From the NCBI GenBank assembly GCA_021783855.1, contig JAJXTL010000135.1:1-8059 (forward strand): DNA of 8,059 nt, read 5' to 3'. This document shows positions 5,850-8,059 of the stretch, in pieces (the first letter of the stretch is position 1; every line of letters begins with the position of its first letter). The DNA comes from Pseudomonadota bacterium (GTDB lineage Bacteria; Pseudomonadota; Gammaproteobacteria; Burkholderiales; Gallionellaceae). The position numbers and the translations under genes are program-made. Below the pieces are notes generated by a model. The model was not told the DNA's origin. It searched no databases and was given only the letters and a program-made list of their open reading frames with translations.

Positions 5850-5878
5850 TTGACATAAAAAAATAAACCAGACATCAT
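5850..5878 (+). promoter_or_regulatory. Candidate sigma-70-type promoter for actA
   Basis: A perfect TTGACA (5850-5855) is followed after 17 bases by CATCAT (5873-5878), four of six matches to TATAAT, with an AT-rich spacer. Transcription would start near 5885, leaving a leader of about 155 bases before actA. The weak -10 suggests either modest expression or activator help. Confidence 0.4.
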
Positions 5879-5985
5879 TCGCCGGTGATCGCAGTGACTT
5901 GATTTGCGGAAATAAAAAACAAAAGCAGATCGTAATATGTTTTGCGGCGCGTCGCACCAAAAATAATCCGATTAAACGGCTCGTT

Positions 5986-6007
5986 CATGCTGGCAAAAGC
6001 CGGCGTG
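5986..6007 (+). promoter_or_regulatory. Leader hairpin upstream of actA
   Basis: CATGCTGGC-AAAA-GCCGGCGTG forms a 9-bp stem with two G-T pairs and an AAAA loop, ending 32 bases before the actA ATG and 16 bases before its purine-rich ribosome site. No T-run follows, so an attenuator is doubtful; an mRNA-stabilising or translation-modulating role is possible. Confidence 0.45.
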
Positions 6008-6023
6008 CGATCATTTGTTTGCT

Positions 6024-6030
6024 GGGGGGA
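6024..6030 (+). promoter_or_regulatory. Ribosome binding site that fixes the actA start
   Basis: GGGGGGA lies 9 bases before the ATG at 6040. It supports this start over the in-frame ATG at 5899, which would add 47 residues in front of a good signal peptide. Confidence 0.7.
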
Positions 6031-6039
6031 GTTCTCACG

Positions 6040-6765
6040 ATGTATCGTTTCTTACGTTTACCTATCTTGCTGGTGGGTTTGTTTATGGCTGTCAGCTGTT
6101 ATGCAGTCAATGATTCACAACCTACGCTGACGACCGAGGACGATTTAGGTCCGCAAGTTGCGCAGCCCATCGAGTTTCCGCACTATCGCCATGCAGGTAA
6201 TCGCAACACGGTCGATCCGACCAATAGCGACCCGACCAAGGGCGGCATGGAAATCAACTGTCAGTATTGCCATACCTATGCCAGACGCAGTCTGACAGCG
6301 GGGATTCCGCCGCTGCAAAAATGCATAGGCTGTCACCAGAATATCCCGAGCGTGCGCGACAAGCCTCGCATTGTCGAGTTGTTCAAGTACTGGGATGCCA
6401 AGAAGGCGGTTCCATGGAAAAAAGTCCACGATCTGCCGGATTTTGTGCGATTTACTCACGAGCGTCATATCAAGCGCTTTATCGAGCAGCAGGGCCGTCC
6501 GGTTCAGGAGGTTTGCGGATATTGCCACGGACAGGTGAAGGAAATGGTGACTGCCCGTCGCCAGAAGCCCATCACCATGGGTTGGTGCGTGAGCTGCCAC
6601 ATGAAGGAACACGTCGTGGCAGCGAAAGCCGACATCCCAGAGGGCGGCACGCCGATAGGCAAACAGGATTACTGGTATACCTTCCAGAAACCTGCGCAGA
6701 CCAAAAATGCAGCCGGTGAGCTGACTGCCAAGGGTCCGAACGATTGCTGGCTGTGCCACAAGTAA
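6040..6765 (+). CDS. actA: Alternative complex III pentaheme cytochrome c subunit ActA
   Basis: Predicted periplasm-facing electron-transfer subunit of alternative complex III, the quinol-oxidising complex unrelated to cytochrome bc1. The 241-residue product has an N-terminal signal (about 1-22; either signal peptidase I cleavage after CYA or, less likely, a weak lipobox ending at Cys 20). Five CxxCH heme sites are visible: 74-78 (CQYCH), 95-99 (CIGCH), 159-163 (CGYCH), 183-187 (CVSCH) and 236-240 (CWLCH). The family's WKKVHDLPDFVRFTHERH stretch lies at 126-143 and supplies candidate distal His ligands. Five hemes and the molybdopterin-oxidoreductase-like gene right after it match known ACIII clusters; a Qrc-type complex is the main alternative. 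The ATG at 6040 has a strong purine-rich ribosome site and gives a proper signal peptide. Confidence 0.9.
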   Translation: MYRFLRLPILLVGLFMAVSCYAVNDSQPTLTTEDDLGPQVAQPIEFPHYRHAGNRNTVDPTNSDPTKGGMEINCQYCHTYARRSLTAGIPPLQKCIGCHQNIPSVRDKPRIVELFKYWDAKKAVPWKKVHDLPDFVRFTHERHIKRFIEQQGRPVQEVCGYCHGQVKEMVTARRQKPITMGWCVSCHMKEHVVAAKADIPEGGTPIGKQDYWYTFQKPAQTKNAAGELTAKGPNDCWLCHK

Positions 6766-6787
6766 TGCCATGAAAAAATTTACCAGA

Positions 6788-6791
6788 GAGG
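6788..6791 (+). promoter_or_regulatory. Ribosome binding site that favours the actB start at 6797
   Basis: GAGG (within AGAGAGG, 6785-6791) ends five bases before the ATG at 6797. The in-frame ATG at 6770, four bases after the actA stop, has no comparable site. Confidence 0.5.
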
Positions 6792-6796
6792 CTGTG

Positions 6797-8059
6797 ATGA
6801 TAGACAGTGGTTCCGAAAAACATTTGGCCGGGCACCCGTTCGATCGGCGTGATTTTCTGAAAGTATTGGGATGGAGCGGTACGGCGGTAGCGCTCTCCGG
6901 TTGCGGTAATACTTCCATCGAAGATGGCAAGGAAACGGTGGTCTCCTATGTAGAGGCCAAGGATTATGTGATTCCCGGTATTGCGGTGTACTTCAACTCG
7001 ACTTGCGCGCAGTGCGATGCGGGTTGCAGTATTTCAGGGAAAGTGCGCGAAGGTCGCGTTTTGAAACTGGAAGGCAACCCGGATTCGGCGATCAACAAAG
7101 GCAAAATGTGCGGAGTGGGGCAGGCGAGTGTGCAGCATCACTACAATCCGGATCGTGTGCGCGAACCTTTGCTGCGGAATGGCGACAAGGGTGAGACGAT
7201 CACCTGGGAAAAGGCTTACGCACTGATCGCCGAAAAACTCGCAGCCGTAAAGGGAGAGGAAATCGCCTTTCTTTCCGGCGGGGTGAGCGGACACCAGAAG
7301 GTGTTGCTGGGCAATTATCTGGACAGCCTCGGGACTAAAAACCACTTTGTCTATGAAGCGGTATCGCCGGGTGTGGTGAGGGCCTCCAACCTGAAGGCTT
7401 ACGGCGTGGACATGCCGCGTTATCGCATCGATAAAGCGAAAGTCGTGCTGTCGTTCGGGGCGGATTTTTTGGGTACCTGGGTGTCACCGGTGCATTTCTC
7501 TCAGCAGTATGCGCAATTCCGCAAGGGCGTGGATGGTCAGCGCGGTGTGCTGATTCAGGCTGAATCCAAAATGACCCTGACCGGTGCCAATGCCGATCGC
7601 TGGCTGGCAGTCAAGCCCGGCACGGAAGGCATACTGGCGCTGGGTATCATCAACGCGCTGGGCACGGCAACGGGCGATGTGGCAGAACTGGTGAAGGGTT
7701 ACGATAAGGCGCGCGTCAGTCGCGATACCGGAGTTGAACCCAGTAACATAGACAAGATCGCAGCACTCCTGAAATTGCGCAGTCCGAGTCTGGTGCTGGC
7801 AGGCAGCGCGGCGGAAGGCTATGCGCATGGTTCGCAAAATGCCGCTGCCATCAATCTGCTCAATCAGGTGCTGGGTAATGTAGGCAAGACAATTGAACCT
7901 CCCGTTTCTGTGCCTTTCCCGCAAATGTCGCCTGCCAAGGGCAATACCGCTGCACTTAAAACTCTTAACGATGGTCTGGCTGCCGGAAAATACAAGGTGC
8001 TGTTCAATGTGGCCACCAATCCGGTCTTCACTGCGCCCGCTTCATACAAGTTCAGGGAC
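6797..8059 (+). CDS. actB: Alternative complex III molybdopterin-oxidoreductase-like subunit ActB, N-terminal part (runs off window)
   Basis: The frame stays open to the last base; 421 codons are visible. ActB combines an N-terminal domain of the molybdopterin oxidoreductase fold with a C-terminal ferredoxin-like iron-sulfur domain, the latter outside this window. The N-terminus holds a twin-arginine motif FDRRDFLK (15-22), a hydrophobic stretch and a lipobox LSGC with Cys 36, so it is probably a Tat-exported lipoprotein on the periplasmic face. Next comes C-x2-C-x3-C-x27-C (Cys 70, 73, 77, 105), the standard N-terminal [4Fe-4S] pattern. After Cys 105 there is no cysteine in the visible part, and the segment HFVYEAVSPG (183-192), where a molybdenum-ligand Cys would be expected, lacks one; this fits loss of the Mo cofactor in ACIII. 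An alternative start at 6770 adds nine residues. QrcB-like identity cannot be excluded without the missing C-terminal half and the next genes. Confidence 0.85.
   Translation, partial: MIDSGSEKHLAGHPFDRRDFLKVLGWSGTAVALSGCGNTSIEDGKETVVSYVEAKDYVIPGIAVYFNSTCAQCDAGCSISGKVREGRVLKLEGNPDSAINKGKMCGVGQASVQHHYNPDRVREPLLRNGDKGETITWEKAYALIAEKLAAVKGEEIAFLSGGVSGHQKVLLGNYLDSLGTKNHFVYEAVSPGVVRASNLKAYGVDMPRYRIDKAKVVLSFGADFLGTWVSPVHFSQQYAQFRKGVDGQRGVLIQAESKMTLTGANADRWLAVKPGTEGILALGIINALGTATGDVAELVKGYDKARVSRDTGVEPSNIDKIAALLKLRSPSLVLAGSAAEGYAHGSQNAAAINLLNQVLGNVGKTIEPPVSVPFPQMSPAKGNTAALKTLNDGLAAGKYKVLFNVATNPVFTAPASYKFRD

Noticed and set aside
5962..5972. TAATCCGAT, resembling the outer end of the 267-bp element
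   Set aside because: Only nine bases match and there is no partner inverted repeat nearby, so chance is likely.
5899..6039. Upstream extension of ActA by 47 residues
   Set aside because: The ATG at 6040 has a strong ribosome site and starts a proper signal peptide; the extension would bury that signal inside the protein.
6145..6930. 261-codon - strand reading frame opposite actA and the start of actB
   Set aside because: The + strand carries five CxxCH heme motifs and a Tat signal in frame; the opposite frame has no family features.

Overview
The window looks like a chromosomal segment of a betaproteobacterium. Moderate GC, the TatB/TatC pair, a DegS-like protease beside a Nif3-family gene, and a pentaheme cytochrome followed by a molybdopterin-oxidoreductase-like subunit (the start of an alternative complex III cluster) together point to Nitrosomonadales, perhaps a Gallionellaceae-type iron oxidiser. 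The taxon is an inference from gene content, not a match I could run.

Left block (1-2524, + strand): the 3' part of tatB, then tatC sharing one base with the tatB stop, then an MscS-family channel gene two bases after tatC. This reads as one operon for Tat protein export with a membrane-tension valve attached. The TatB tail carries an internal duplicated 14-residue segment.

Middle non-coding block (2525-3082): 558 bases between the convergent mscS-like and protease genes, with no credible gene. It is a mosaic of repeats and hairpins: a short ATTCCCG/CGGGAAT repeat that also supplies the end of the channel reading frame, a second dispersed-type palindromic repeat, a 267-bp unit bounded by 19-bp imperfect terminal inverted repeats and packed with nested hairpins, a short tandem repeat, and a GC-rich hairpin beside the protease stop.

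Central block (3083-5706): a membrane-anchored HtrA/DegS-type serine protease (- strand), divergent by 42 bases from a Nif3-family dinuclear-metal protein (+), which converges on an unrecognised 208-residue protein (-).

Right block (5707-8059): an AT-rich 333-base divergent control region with two 12-bp direct repeats, a candidate sigma-70-type promoter and a leader hairpin, then actA (exported pentaheme cytochrome c) and the first 421 codons of actB. ActB starts with a twin-arginine signal and lipobox, so the Tat translocase encoded at the left end is its probable export route. The predicted job of the right block is quinol oxidation and electron delivery to periplasmic carriers or the terminal oxidase. 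The most unusual signals are the 267-bp inverted-repeat element, the mosaic around it, and the four-cysteine site kept in ActB.
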